From the NCBI GenBank assembly GCA_008690995.1, contig VRMN01000003.1, positions 1,178,001 to 1,242,000 on the forward strand: a DNA stretch of 64,000 bases. The letters are read 5' to 3'. The position numbers were made by a program, and so were the translations under genes. The notes under the pieces were generated by a model. The model was not told where the DNA came from, did no database searches, and saw nothing but the letters and a program-made list of their open reading frames with translations. This stretch comes from Porphyridium purpureum. Taxonomy: Eukaryota > Rhodophyta > Bangiophyceae > Porphyridiales > Porphyridiaceae. This document shows, in pieces, positions 20,241 through 28,039 of the stretch; positions within the stretch are counted from its first letter, which is position 1; each line of letters begins with the position of its first letter.

Positions 20241-20636
20241 TTAATCCAACTCTGCAATCGCATTGTGGGCATGACACTTCTGGTGTGGAGATGGTTCCGG
20301 ACTTGGACTGCGGAATCCATCCTTGCAAGGATGCCTTCGATCGTGAGCGTGGTATGCTTTGCGCCTGGAGTACTCGCCCGAGCTGGCGCATCGCGTAAGT
20401 GTTCTTCCTGTGCGGGATCTTGAGTCCGTTCCGAACACTGGTGACGATGGCATCAAACATGGATGAGCCTCAAGGTTCTCAGACTTGGGCTGGTCAAGCC
20501 TCGCAAACTTCTGTACAGCTGCACGACCAGGCTCGTCGCTCGTACTACCCGCATTGTCCTGTTCTGTAGTCAACTTGCAAGCTGCTGCTGCGCGGGCATC
20601 TTCCCCGCCATCCTTGCTCAGTGAATCAGAGACCAT
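20241..20636 (-). CDS. Uncertain hypothetical protein, possibly a broken or spliced gene
   Basis: From the first ATG (20636) this frame encodes 131 residues, beginning MVSDSLSKDGGEDARAAAAC, acidic and Ser-rich, then basic and His-rich. A second minus frame (19918-20460) overlaps it and carries CPQCDCRVGLNQKEVKNNV, which resembles half of a zinc finger. The shift from one protein-like frame to another around 20450 suggests an intron or a frameshift. No family recognised. Confidence 0.25.
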   Translation of the reverse strand: MVSDSLSKDGGEDARAAAACKLTTEQDNAGSTSDEPGRAAVQKFARLDQPKSENLEAHPCLMPSSPVFGTDSRSRTGRTLTRCASSGEYSRRKAYHAHDRRHPCKDGFRSPSPEPSPHQKCHAHNAIAELD

Positions 20637-21112
20637 TGTGCGGTCGCCAACTTTCTCAACCACCAGCGACAATCTTGTGGATCTTTTCTCAAGTGTGTCG
20701 GCATTGTGTGGCCCTCACCGACGTGCGCTGGTATTTCTAGAGCAGCGGCGTCTTGGGTCCAATGAGATGTGCCTATCTCTTATAGTTTTCACTGCCCCAC
20801 AAAGTGTATCAAAAATTAACTTCAGACTGCGAAGCGACATGCCCATTCAACTTTCAGTCTCGGTTTTTGGAATGATTCAGAGCCATAGAATTCCAGGCAC
20901 ACACGCTTGGAAAGCAGCCGACGAACGTCCGTTTTACCAGCAACGGACCATATGGAAGAATATCTCACGCTGTTCACGCCACGCCAGGACATTCCGAAAA
21001 TCTTTCGCAATTTGCGTTGTGGACGGGGCCAAACCGTCAGTCGTTTCCTCCCAGCACGGAAAAATTCAGAATAGGCCTAGTGTTCCACGGGTTTTGTGCG
21101 GGAAGGATTGAG

Positions 21113-22903
21113 ATGGCGTTTGCGTCGCTCGCCTTGCTGTTGCACGGCGCGTGCGCAACGTCGCGGGCGCTGGCGAGTAATAGACGGCGCTTGTGTTTTC
21201 ACGCGCGTGTGCGTACCGGTCCGAATCGCCGCGGCGCAGCGCGTTCGACGCGCACATGCGCCACTTCGAGGTCCGTGTCCGTAGCCGCGCTGCCCAGCGC
21301 AAGCGACCCGACATGGATGGGCGTCGAGTGTGTTAGACAGCGCGACCGATTCTTGTCCTGCCTTCAGAAAAAGGAGCAGCATTCGGGCGATGCCGTGCCG
21401 ATCGAGGCTGTGTTGCCGGCCCAGTGGGCCGCATGGACCGCCCGACAATCACAAGCAGTGCAGCAGTGGATTAGGGAGCTCGGAATTGTGCCAAAGGAGA
21501 CGCCACAAACCATCTTGATCCCTGATTTCGGTCGACATGCCAACTCGGGTCAGGGCGCCGCGCGCATGCTGCAGAAAGTGGCGTTTGTACTTGGCACTGC
21601 CGTCGAAGCGGCCAGTCCAGACGATCCCTGGATCGGCAATGCAGAGCTCTGGTGGAGTTTTGGAGCGCTCCCGCGGACGCTTCCGTCCGGCATGTACACC
21701 GTATCACAGTGCGAATTCGCCAATCCAGATCAGATTGCTCTCGCATGGACGCTCGGTGCGTACACATTTACTGCTTTTCAGCGCACATCCAAGCACGCCG
21801 CGGCAACAGAGAATACAGATGTATCGCCAGCCCAAGATGGCCCACAACAGGCTGCGGTACTTCTGGTACAAGACGGGGACGTGTTTGAAAAAGTGGTGCA
21901 AACGGGGAAGGCATGCTTTCTTGGCCGTGATCTGATTAACACACCTGCGCAGAATATGGGCCCCGAAGCCGTAGAGAAGGCGGTGCGCGAACTGGCCGCC
22001 GAATACGAGGGCGCAAGGGTGTCCTCGATCGTTGGTGACGATCTGCTCGAAGAAAATTACCCACAGATCCATGCTGTCGGGCGCTCAGCGCTGGGTTTCA
22101 GCGGCCGCAGCCCACGCCTTATTCGTCTCGAGTGGGGAATGGACCAGAACAAGGATGCGCCGTTGGTTGCAATCGTGGGCAAATGTATCACATTCGACAC
22201 AGGTGGATTGCAAATCAAGCCGGCCGCGTCCATGCGTCTGATGAAGAAGGATATGGGTGGCGCTGCAGCCGCGGTGGCTTTGACCGAAATGATTCTTGCG
22301 ACAAAGCTGAAAATGCGCGTAATACTTCTGCTACCAGCGGCGGACAACGCGGTAGGTCCCGACGCTTACCGGCCAGGCGACGTGCTCACGGCACGCAACG
22401 GTCTCACGACTGAAATCGAGCACACCGATGCGGAGGGACGACTCGTTCTCGCCGATGCGCTCGTGGCGGCTTGTGAGCACGTCAAACCGGCGCTCCTTAT
22501 TGACTTTGCGACGCTGACGGGTGCCCAACGCGTTGCCATGGGTAGTGAGATTGGCAGCGTGTTTTGTTCGGATCCGACGCTTTTGGACCAGTTGGAGAAG
22601 CAGTCAAGAATACAGGGTGATTACATGTGGCCACTTCCGATGTATACACCGTACAAGGGAATGCTATCTTCTACAATCGCGACGATGAAAAACTGTGCCA
22701 CAGGTGGGCTTGCGGGTGCGATCACAGCCGCGCTTTACCTCAAGGCCTTCGTGCGACCGGATGTTCCATGGATGCATTTGGATATAAATGGGTTCAATAA
22801 CACAGCAAGACATGGCCGACCGGAGGGCGGCGAGGTCATGGGTGCGCGTGCTATCTTCCATTTCATTGAGGAAGTAGTTGTGCGCCACCCAAAAAGCTCA
22901 TAG
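21113..22903 (+). CDS. LAP: Leucyl aminopeptidase, M17 family, probably organelle-targeted
   Basis: A 596-residue dizinc aminopeptidase that removes N-terminal residues from peptides. The catalytic half shows GKCITFDTGGLQIKP with the metal-binding Lys/Asp, MKKDMGGAAAA, and the M17 signature read here as HTDAEGRLVLADAL (the family usually has NTDAEGRL). ATLTGAQRVAMG follows. Residues 1-65 are rich in Ala, Arg and Ser with almost no acidic residues, beginning MAFASLALLL, which fits a transit peptide of the red-algal type with an early Phe; plastid or mitochondrion is undecided. The first in-frame ATG is 21113. Its stop is 32 bp from the stop of the convergent HAD gene. Confidence 0.93.
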   Translation: MAFASLALLLHGACATSRALASNRRRLCFHARVRTGPNRRGAARSTRTCATSRSVSVAALPSASDPTWMGVECVRQRDRFLSCLQKKEQHSGDAVPIEAVLPAQWAAWTARQSQAVQQWIRELGIVPKETPQTILIPDFGRHANSGQGAARMLQKVAFVLGTAVEAASPDDPWIGNAELWWSFGALPRTLPSGMYTVSQCEFANPDQIALAWTLGAYTFTAFQRTSKHAAATENTDVSPAQDGPQQAAVLLVQDGDVFEKVVQTGKACFLGRDLINTPAQNMGPEAVEKAVRELAAEYEGARVSSIVGDDLLEENYPQIHAVGRSALGFSGRSPRLIRLEWGMDQNKDAPLVAIVGKCITFDTGGLQIKPAASMRLMKKDMGGAAAAVALTEMILATKLKMRVILLLPAADNAVGPDAYRPGDVLTARNGLTTEIEHTDAEGRLVLADALVAACEHVKPALLIDFATLTGAQRVAMGSEIGSVFCSDPTLLDQLEKQSRIQGDYMWPLPMYTPYKGMLSSTIATMKNCATGGLAGAITAALYLKAFVRPDVPWMHLDINGFNNTARHGRPEGGEVMGARAIFHFIEEVVVRHPKSS

Positions 22904-22935
22904 AAGGGAAGAAACTCTTTTGAATATATGAAGAA

Positions 22936-23766
22936 CTATTGCATGCGAGAAGTGAAGGTGTCCAGGTCGAGCACGGTGATGAACGGGTTGCGTTCTGCGC
23001 GCTTAACATCATCCAGCGTATTGTATCCCCATGACGCCATAAAGTATTGCACATTCGCGCCCAGCAGGCTGATGCTAGCGGATTCGAGCGCGGGCACGTA
23101 GTCCTCTACAAAGTGCACCTGCGCGCCCGGGTGATTCTTAAGCACGATCTTGAGCACCTCAATCTTACTACCCATTCCAAGTCCATAGACGCGATCGTCT
23201 GGCATGGCAGATTCGGTCACACCGGCGGCACGCAACAGGCGAAGGGCATAGCGTTTGTCCTTGGTGGTTATTATGTACCGCGCTAGCGCCTCGCTCTGAT
23301 TCAGCGCGTCTACCACGCCTGGAAACATCTTGTTTGCCGCGAGCCACGAATCGAGGTCATTTTCAATCCAATCATCACGTTCCGCGCTAAATGCGCCATT
23401 GAGCGCACCAAAGTCAGAGTTGTACTCTTCGAGTAACTGCTCTTTGAGCGGCTCCGGCCACGCCTTGCGCAGTTGCTCTGGACCGTCGCTATCCATATAC
23501 TGACCTTCCGCGAGCGCGCGGCACAGAAGCACCAACTCGTACCCTGTCTTGATCAACGGGCGCAAATGAGTGAGCTGCCGCCGCACCGGATCGCTGCCAA
23601 GCTGGGCATACCATGTTTCGGTGCTGTGCGCAGCAAACACGCGGCGCGCGGCACGGATCACAGACTCGATCAGCTCATCAACCGAGTCGCACAGCACCCC
23701 GTCAAAGTCCAGGGCGTACACCACTGACGACGCGGGCGCACCGCCGTTCTCACGTCCGGCACTCAT
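22936..23766 (-). CDS. HAD-superfamily hydrolase
   Basis: A 276-residue protein of the haloacid dehalogenase fold. Motif I is ALDFDGVLCDS (nucleophile Asp in DFDGV) near residue 20, motif II YIITTKDKRYALRLL, and motif IV HFVEDYVPALESA. The spacing between motif I and II holds a helical cap of about 120 residues, as in phosphoglycolate phosphatase-like members. The substrate cannot be told from the sequence; a small phosphorylated metabolite is likely. It is divergent from the CysQ-like gene over 265 bp and convergent with leucyl aminopeptidase. Confidence 0.82.
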   Translation of the reverse strand: MSAGRENGGAPASSVVYALDFDGVLCDSVDELIESVIRAARRVFAAHSTETWYAQLGSDPVRRQLTHLRPLIKTGYELVLLCRALAEGQYMDSDGPEQLRKAWPEPLKEQLLEEYNSDFGALNGAFSAERDDWIENDLDSWLAANKMFPGVVDALNQSEALARYIITTKDKRYALRLLRAAGVTESAMPDDRVYGLGMGSKIEVLKIVLKNHPGAQVHFVEDYVPALESASISLLGANVQYFMASWGYNTLDDVKRAERNPFITVLDLDTFTSRMQ

Positions 23767-23958
23767 CCCAAACACCTCCAATCATTCCCCTCCCCGAACC
23801 TGCATGCAGTGTGATTCACAACCTCGGTGCCAAAACACCCAAGAGAAGCTCGCGGTGTGTGTGGCTTCGAGTGCACCTTGACTGTAGACGCAGAGACGGC
23901 GAAAGAGACCAGGCGACGACGAGCGGGAGAGATTGCTGCGCGGTAGTGACGGCACCTC

Positions 23959-23972
23959 TTATATATATATAT
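23959..23972 (+). promoter_or_regulatory. TATA-like element upstream of the CysQ-like gene
   Basis: TTATATATATATAT, 60 bp before the ATG at 24032 and about 190 bp from the divergent HAD start. It could be a TATA box for a short leader, or only an AT dinucleotide repeat. Confidence 0.3.
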
Positions 23973-24031
23973 CTTGTTCGTGGCATAGCTATTGTATCGC
24001 GAGACTCTGGGCAGGCACGATTTGTGGAAGG

Positions 24032-24835
24032 ATGATTTTTCAGGCAGGAGATGTGGAGGTGGACGTGCTCGAGCTGGTGCGAATCGCGGAGGATGCGGGT
24101 AAAGTGATCCTCGAGATCTACTCGAAGGATGTGGATAGCTGGGAGCAGAAGATCAAGGCCGATGATTCGCCGCTGACGGTAGCTGATCTGAAAGCGAACG
24201 ATCTGATCTGCACAAGGCTGAAGGAGCTAACGCCAGAGTTTCCGATCATGTCGGAGGAGCTCGAGCAGCTGCCGTATGAACAGAGAAAGTCGTGGAGCTA
24301 CTACTGGTGCGTGGACCCGCTGGATGGCACAAAGGAGTTTATCAAGAGGAACGGCGATTTCACGGTCAACATTGCGCTGATGCACGAAAATCATGGTGTC
24401 GTCGGGGTGGTGCACACACCGGTGCGAGACCAGACGCACTATGCCGCCAGCAAGCTCGGCGCGTTCGTGCGCAAGCAGGCGGATCAACCGAGACCCATCA
24501 AAGTCGAATCCTATGCCATGTCAGACCCGAATCTGACGCTTGTGTGCTCCGCGAGCCATCTCGACCCGCGCACCGAGGAGTACATGGCACAGTTTACCGA
24601 ACCTAAGACAGTGAGCATGGGTTCGTCGCTGAAGTTTTTACTTGTTGCAGAGGGCGCAGCACACGTGTATCCGCGTTTTGCGCCCACCATGGAGTGGGAC
24701 ACCGCGGCGAGTCAGGTTATTGTTGAGGAGGCTGGAGGTGAGGTCGTTGTGGTCGAAACCGAGAAGCCACTCACGTACAATCGTGAAAACCTGCTCAATC
24801 CGTATTTTATTTGTCGTGGCCAGTGCATTGCATGA
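24032..24835 (+). CDS. 3'(2'),5'-bisphosphate nucleotidase, CysQ/SAL1 type
   Basis: A 267-residue magnesium-dependent, lithium-sensitive-type phosphomonoesterase that should hydrolyse 3'-phosphoadenosine 5'-phosphate (PAP) from sulfate assimilation to AMP. Metal-site motifs: DDSPLTVADLKAND, the acidic pair in MSEELE, WCVDPLDGTKEFIKRNGDF, and the C-terminal WDTAASQVIVEEAGG. The length matches bacterial CysQ better than the longer plant SAL1. An inositol monophosphatase is less likely given KEFIKRNGDFTVNIAL, typical of CysQ. No targeting extension is seen if the first ATG is used. Confidence 0.9.
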   Translation: MIFQAGDVEVDVLELVRIAEDAGKVILEIYSKDVDSWEQKIKADDSPLTVADLKANDLICTRLKELTPEFPIMSEELEQLPYEQRKSWSYYWCVDPLDGTKEFIKRNGDFTVNIALMHENHGVVGVVHTPVRDQTHYAASKLGAFVRKQADQPRPIKVESYAMSDPNLTLVCSASHLDPRTEEYMAQFTEPKTVSMGSSLKFLLVAEGAAHVYPRFAPTMEWDTAASQVIVEEAGGEVVVVETEKPLTYNRENLLNPYFICRGQCIA

Positions 24836-25092
24836 TGCATATGTTCCGATCAATTCAATCATTGAAGAACAGCAGAGGAGAGAAAAAGAGGTGCACCCTT
24901 GTCACGGACAACGGGGACTTGGCGTTGTTTAGCAATCGGGTCCTCTGGGAGATGCTGCCTTGAGTTTTACTTGCCATTCTACCCGGCGTCGCGCAAATGG
25001 CGCGTCGCACGTAGCGTGCTTTCTTGATTAAGGTTGATTGTGGGCCCACAAAGGCCAATGCCAACAACATTTACACGCGCATTTCGCAGCTC

Positions 25093-26061
25093 CTACCCTG
25101 AGAGGCCCTGAACCTCAATAAACGAGTTTGGCTCAGGTTGTGTCGCCCAAATTCGAATAGTACCGTCGTCAGAGCCGGATGAGTAATGCAATCCATCTGG
25201 TGCAAAGCGGACGACCCAGACGGGGCCGTGGTGTCCCTTGTGCGAAGCAAGCTGTTGGTTGGTTTCAAAGTCAAACATGTATACGGAAAGGTCGTGGCCA
25301 CCACACACGTATCTGTTCCGCTCCAGATGCACTGACGCCGATTCCGTGCCCGGTGGTAGCGTCAAAGTCTTCATGCACTCGAACTTGCGCATATCAAACG
25401 CATGCAATTTCTCATCCGCGCACACGAGCGTCAAAAAGGTGCCGTCTCGCGACATCTCGCCTGATTTGACTTCGGCGCTGAGTGGCAGGGTCCGAACGGG
25501 AGCCTCGGCGGCACGTGTATCCCAAATATACATGGATGGGTTCGAGCCGGCACTCATGAACAGTGTGGAACCGGCGTCGATGTATCGTGCAATCTTGGTT
25601 GCCCGTGAGCCACCTTCCATGAGCGTTGGCGCTGCATCGGGCCGGTGAAGGTCAAAAATGGACAGACTCGGCATATTCCCTGCTGCCAGCAGGTAGTGCG
25701 AGTCTTCTGACAACGCCACACTCTTGCATATGTGCTTCATCGCAAACGTGTGCTTGCAATCGCCGCTGAAGCCGTCCCACAGCTTAGCGGAGAACTCTGC
25801 GGCGCCCGTGGCTGCGAGGCTGGCGTCTGAATTTATGCATGCGCCCCATACTGCGCCCTTGTGTCCCTCAAATGTGCCGATCCAATCACCGGTCTCGCCG
25901 TTGCGCAACATGGGCTTACCGTCATGTGAGGCCGACACCAGAAACAATCCGTCCACCACCGGTTCGCTGTACTGCAGCTCGACGATCCCGCGATTGTGGC
26001 CCGGGCACACGAGCGGTACCTGTCGCACGAATCCCATCTTCCCGGACAAGCTATCCTCCAT
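25093..26061 (-). CDS. STRAP: STRAP-like WD40-repeat protein
   Basis: A 322-residue seven-bladed WD40 propeller with no other domain. Blades are visible as GHNRGIVELQYS, ASHDGKPMLRNGETGDWIG, FEGHKGAVWGACIN, AKLWDGFSGDCKHTF, and at the end SGSDDGTIRIWATQPE. The near-identical pattern of blades 1-3 (SHDGKPMLRNGETGDW, AEFSAKLWD) is that of serine/threonine kinase receptor-associated protein (STRAP/UNRIP). In animals STRAP is part of the SMN complex in snRNP assembly and binds UNR; here a role in RNP assembly is inference. ATG at 26061; length equals family norm. Confidence 0.88.
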   Translation of the reverse strand: MEDSLSGKMGFVRQVPLVCPGHNRGIVELQYSEPVVDGLFLVSASHDGKPMLRNGETGDWIGTFEGHKGAVWGACINSDASLAATGAAEFSAKLWDGFSGDCKHTFAMKHICKSVALSEDSHYLLAAGNMPSLSIFDLHRPDAAPTLMEGGSRATKIARYIDAGSTLFMSAGSNPSMYIWDTRAAEAPVRTLPLSAEVKSGEMSRDGTFLTLVCADEKLHAFDMRKFECMKTLTLPPGTESASVHLERNRYVCGGHDLSVYMFDFETNQQLASHKGHHGPVWVVRFAPDGLHYSSGSDDGTIRIWATQPEPNSFIEVQGLSG

Positions 26062-26344
26062 CCTGGCGAAATTTCCTCGAGCTCCCGTCGGTCAACGGCG
26101 GCACCACCCTCACACGTAACGTGAAGCGCCGAGTTGGAGCTTGGCCGTGAGGGGCGGGGAATTCATTTTCGCAGAAAAGATAATATGGTTGGGTGAGAGG
26201 CGGGCATTAGAACGCAAGGGGGCGCATACTGCCCTGGGTGAATTTTTGTTCGCTTCAGACCATCCTCGTTCACTCGGACTCTGTCAGCTTCTTTACTTTT
26301 ATGCGATTCCCACCATTGTTAAATATGTGCTTCAGATGAACAGA

Positions 26345-27268
26345 TCAAGTGCTATCTTCGCCTTCAGAGAACGAGTCCACAGACGCCCTGCGCTTATGGC
26401 CAATCTTCAAGCTGCGCGATTTTAATTTGCGCTCCGAATCCTTTTTCCGGCGCTCTGCACGCTTTCTCATTTTGATTTCTCGCTCCGTGTCATATTTGAC
26501 GAAATCGCGCACGCGAACGATTCTCTCCATCAGGATGAGGCACGTGAGGATCAACCCGAAGAGACACAACAAAATTAGACCCACGCAAACCCACGCGGCA
26601 ATAGCGTAAGGCGCCATGAGCGAGATGGTTGTAAACGCAGCGCCCATGAAGAAGAATGATGCTCCCATGAGCATACCCGGCCGCAACAGCCAGCCGGATA
26701 AGTGGTTCGCAAAGACATGCACGTGATTCACGGGAATCGTACTGATTCCGATGAACAACATGGCCGCAACGACGACGCACGCAATACCACTCAAGAAGGA
26801 CAAGGTGATAAAAACCGCGTTGGGCATGTACCAATCCAACTTGAGCGAGCTGAGGTCAGCAATCTCGTAAAACTGCAATGAGAAGCCGGCGATGAGGGAG
26901 CCCGCAATGACAAACAGCTCGCCTATGGACGAAATCGCGACGTGCAACTCTCGCGGGCGCGCGTAATGGAACAGCGCGGAGTCCTGTATGGCGTAGAACG
27001 CGCGGTTGACATTCTTCCACCACTGGCGGGACAGGAATTTTGAGCTCTTCAACTGGCCGACCTCCAAGCCGTTCAAGTCACACACCTTCCCATTCTCTGT
27101 CAGCTTAAAATGCAGCGCGTTCTGCTCCTCTACCGGCAGCTCCCACGACGCCAAGGTCATCGACACCGACTGCGACAGCGACTGCGTCGCGTCCTTCTTG
27201 GGCACCTCATCCTTGGACAAAGCAGACTCACGCTGATTCAACTCATGTGGAGGTAACACCCCTGCCAT
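26345..27268 (-). CDS. Four-helix membrane protein, Orai-like topology
   Basis: A 307-residue protein. Predicted helices lie at about 114-134, 152-177, 197-216 and 221-247. A cytosolic-looking N-terminus of 110 residues and a highly basic tail (RKRAERRKKDSERK) flank them. The helix pattern and short matches (IAGFSLQFYE in helix 1; GISTIPVNHVHVFANHLSG after helix 2) recall Orai store-operated calcium channels, which have GFAMVAMVE and ISTCILP-type segments, but the acidic residue is one position off. I treat Orai as a hypothesis only; it may be an unassigned family. It is a tandem neighbour of STRAP, 283 bp upstream on the same strand. Confidence 0.65.
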   Translation of the reverse strand: MAGVLPPHELNQRESALSKDEVPKKDATQSLSQSVSMTLASWELPVEEQNALHFKLTENGKVCDLNGLEVGQLKSSKFLSRQWWKNVNRAFYAIQDSALFHYARPRELHVAISSIGELFVIAGSLIAGFSLQFYEIADLSSLKLDWYMPNAVFITLSFLSGIACVVVAAMLFIGISTIPVNHVHVFANHLSGWLLRPGMLMGASFFFMGAAFTTISLMAPYAIAAWVCVGLILLCLFGLILTCLILMERIVRVRDFVKYDTEREIKMRKRAERRKKDSERKLKSRSLKIGHKRRASVDSFSEGEDST

Positions 27269-28039
27269 CCTCTTCTCTCCTCCTACCCTCCCTCCCTCCG
27301 CCTTCACCCCGCTCTTCCCCTCCCCCTTTCTCTCCCTCTCTTCCCTTCGGTCGGCCTCACCTTCTCCGCCACTGCCGTTCCCTTCCCTTTCGCCCTCCGT
27401 GTGTTAAATACACCGTGCGATACCTTCCATAATCCGAGATGCTACAAAACAAACACGTTCAAGTTCAGCCCTCTCTCTCTTTCCTTGAATCAGCGCTCAT
27501 TGACTAAGATACGGAATACTCTCAGTCAGCTAATGTGACTGTATATTCCCATTATCATCTTCCTCCTCCTCCTCCACTTCTTCATAACGAATGAGGCGAG
27601 AATCCTCATGGAAAAAAAAAAAGAGGGAACGAACGAATGACGTAGAAACTACAGGTCACCCGTTGTTTTTTTCCAAAGGGTTAGCGGATGGTTTGGGTGA
27701 GTGCGGGTGGTTTCAAAGAAAGCTCGCTCGTTGGTGGGGCTTGAAAAGGGGGAATGGCACACGGGTGCTGGTAAAACGAGGTGGTTTGGATAGGCAGATC
27801 GGACACACGCTGCACGCGCTGACAGACAGGTGGCGCGCCGGTTGGTGCCGGCGTGTGGGGAAAGAAAAGTTAAACTGTTGAGGAGCGTAGCAAATCGGTG
27901 ATGGCGGGGGAGACAGCGGAGTAGGAAGGGACACAGCGAGGATCGAGAAGGTGCGACGGGTGAGGAAGGCCGGGACGGGTCAGGCGGTCAGGGGATCAGG
28001 GTTGGGACAGAGCGGGGAAGGGACGCTGGGAGCGCGCGG
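27269..28039. other. 770-bp divergent spacer
   Basis: CT-rich tracts (about 27266-27345 and 27460-27485) adjoin the membrane-protein start, and a GGGA/GGTG-rich stretch precedes the Sel1 gene. Short open frames show no domain. It should carry both promoters. Confidence 0.5.

Larger units (their letters stand above)
18606..21112. other. 2.5-kb gene-poor region with simple repeats and unresolved minus-strand frames
   Basis: Bases 18660-18830 are pyrimidine-rich with CCT, AAT and CCA repeats, fitting a desaturase promoter/leader. Bases 18890-19270 are AT-richer with poly-T tracts. Between about 19480 and 20690 the minus strand carries several overlapping protein-like frames (see separate entries). 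No complete gene can be assigned. Confidence 0.45.

Noticed and set aside
20485-21111. 208-codon plus-strand frame upstream of leucyl aminopeptidase
   Set aside because: No ATG near a plausible start, no domain, and its end overlaps the leader of the aminopeptidase; the opposite strand looks equally protein-like.
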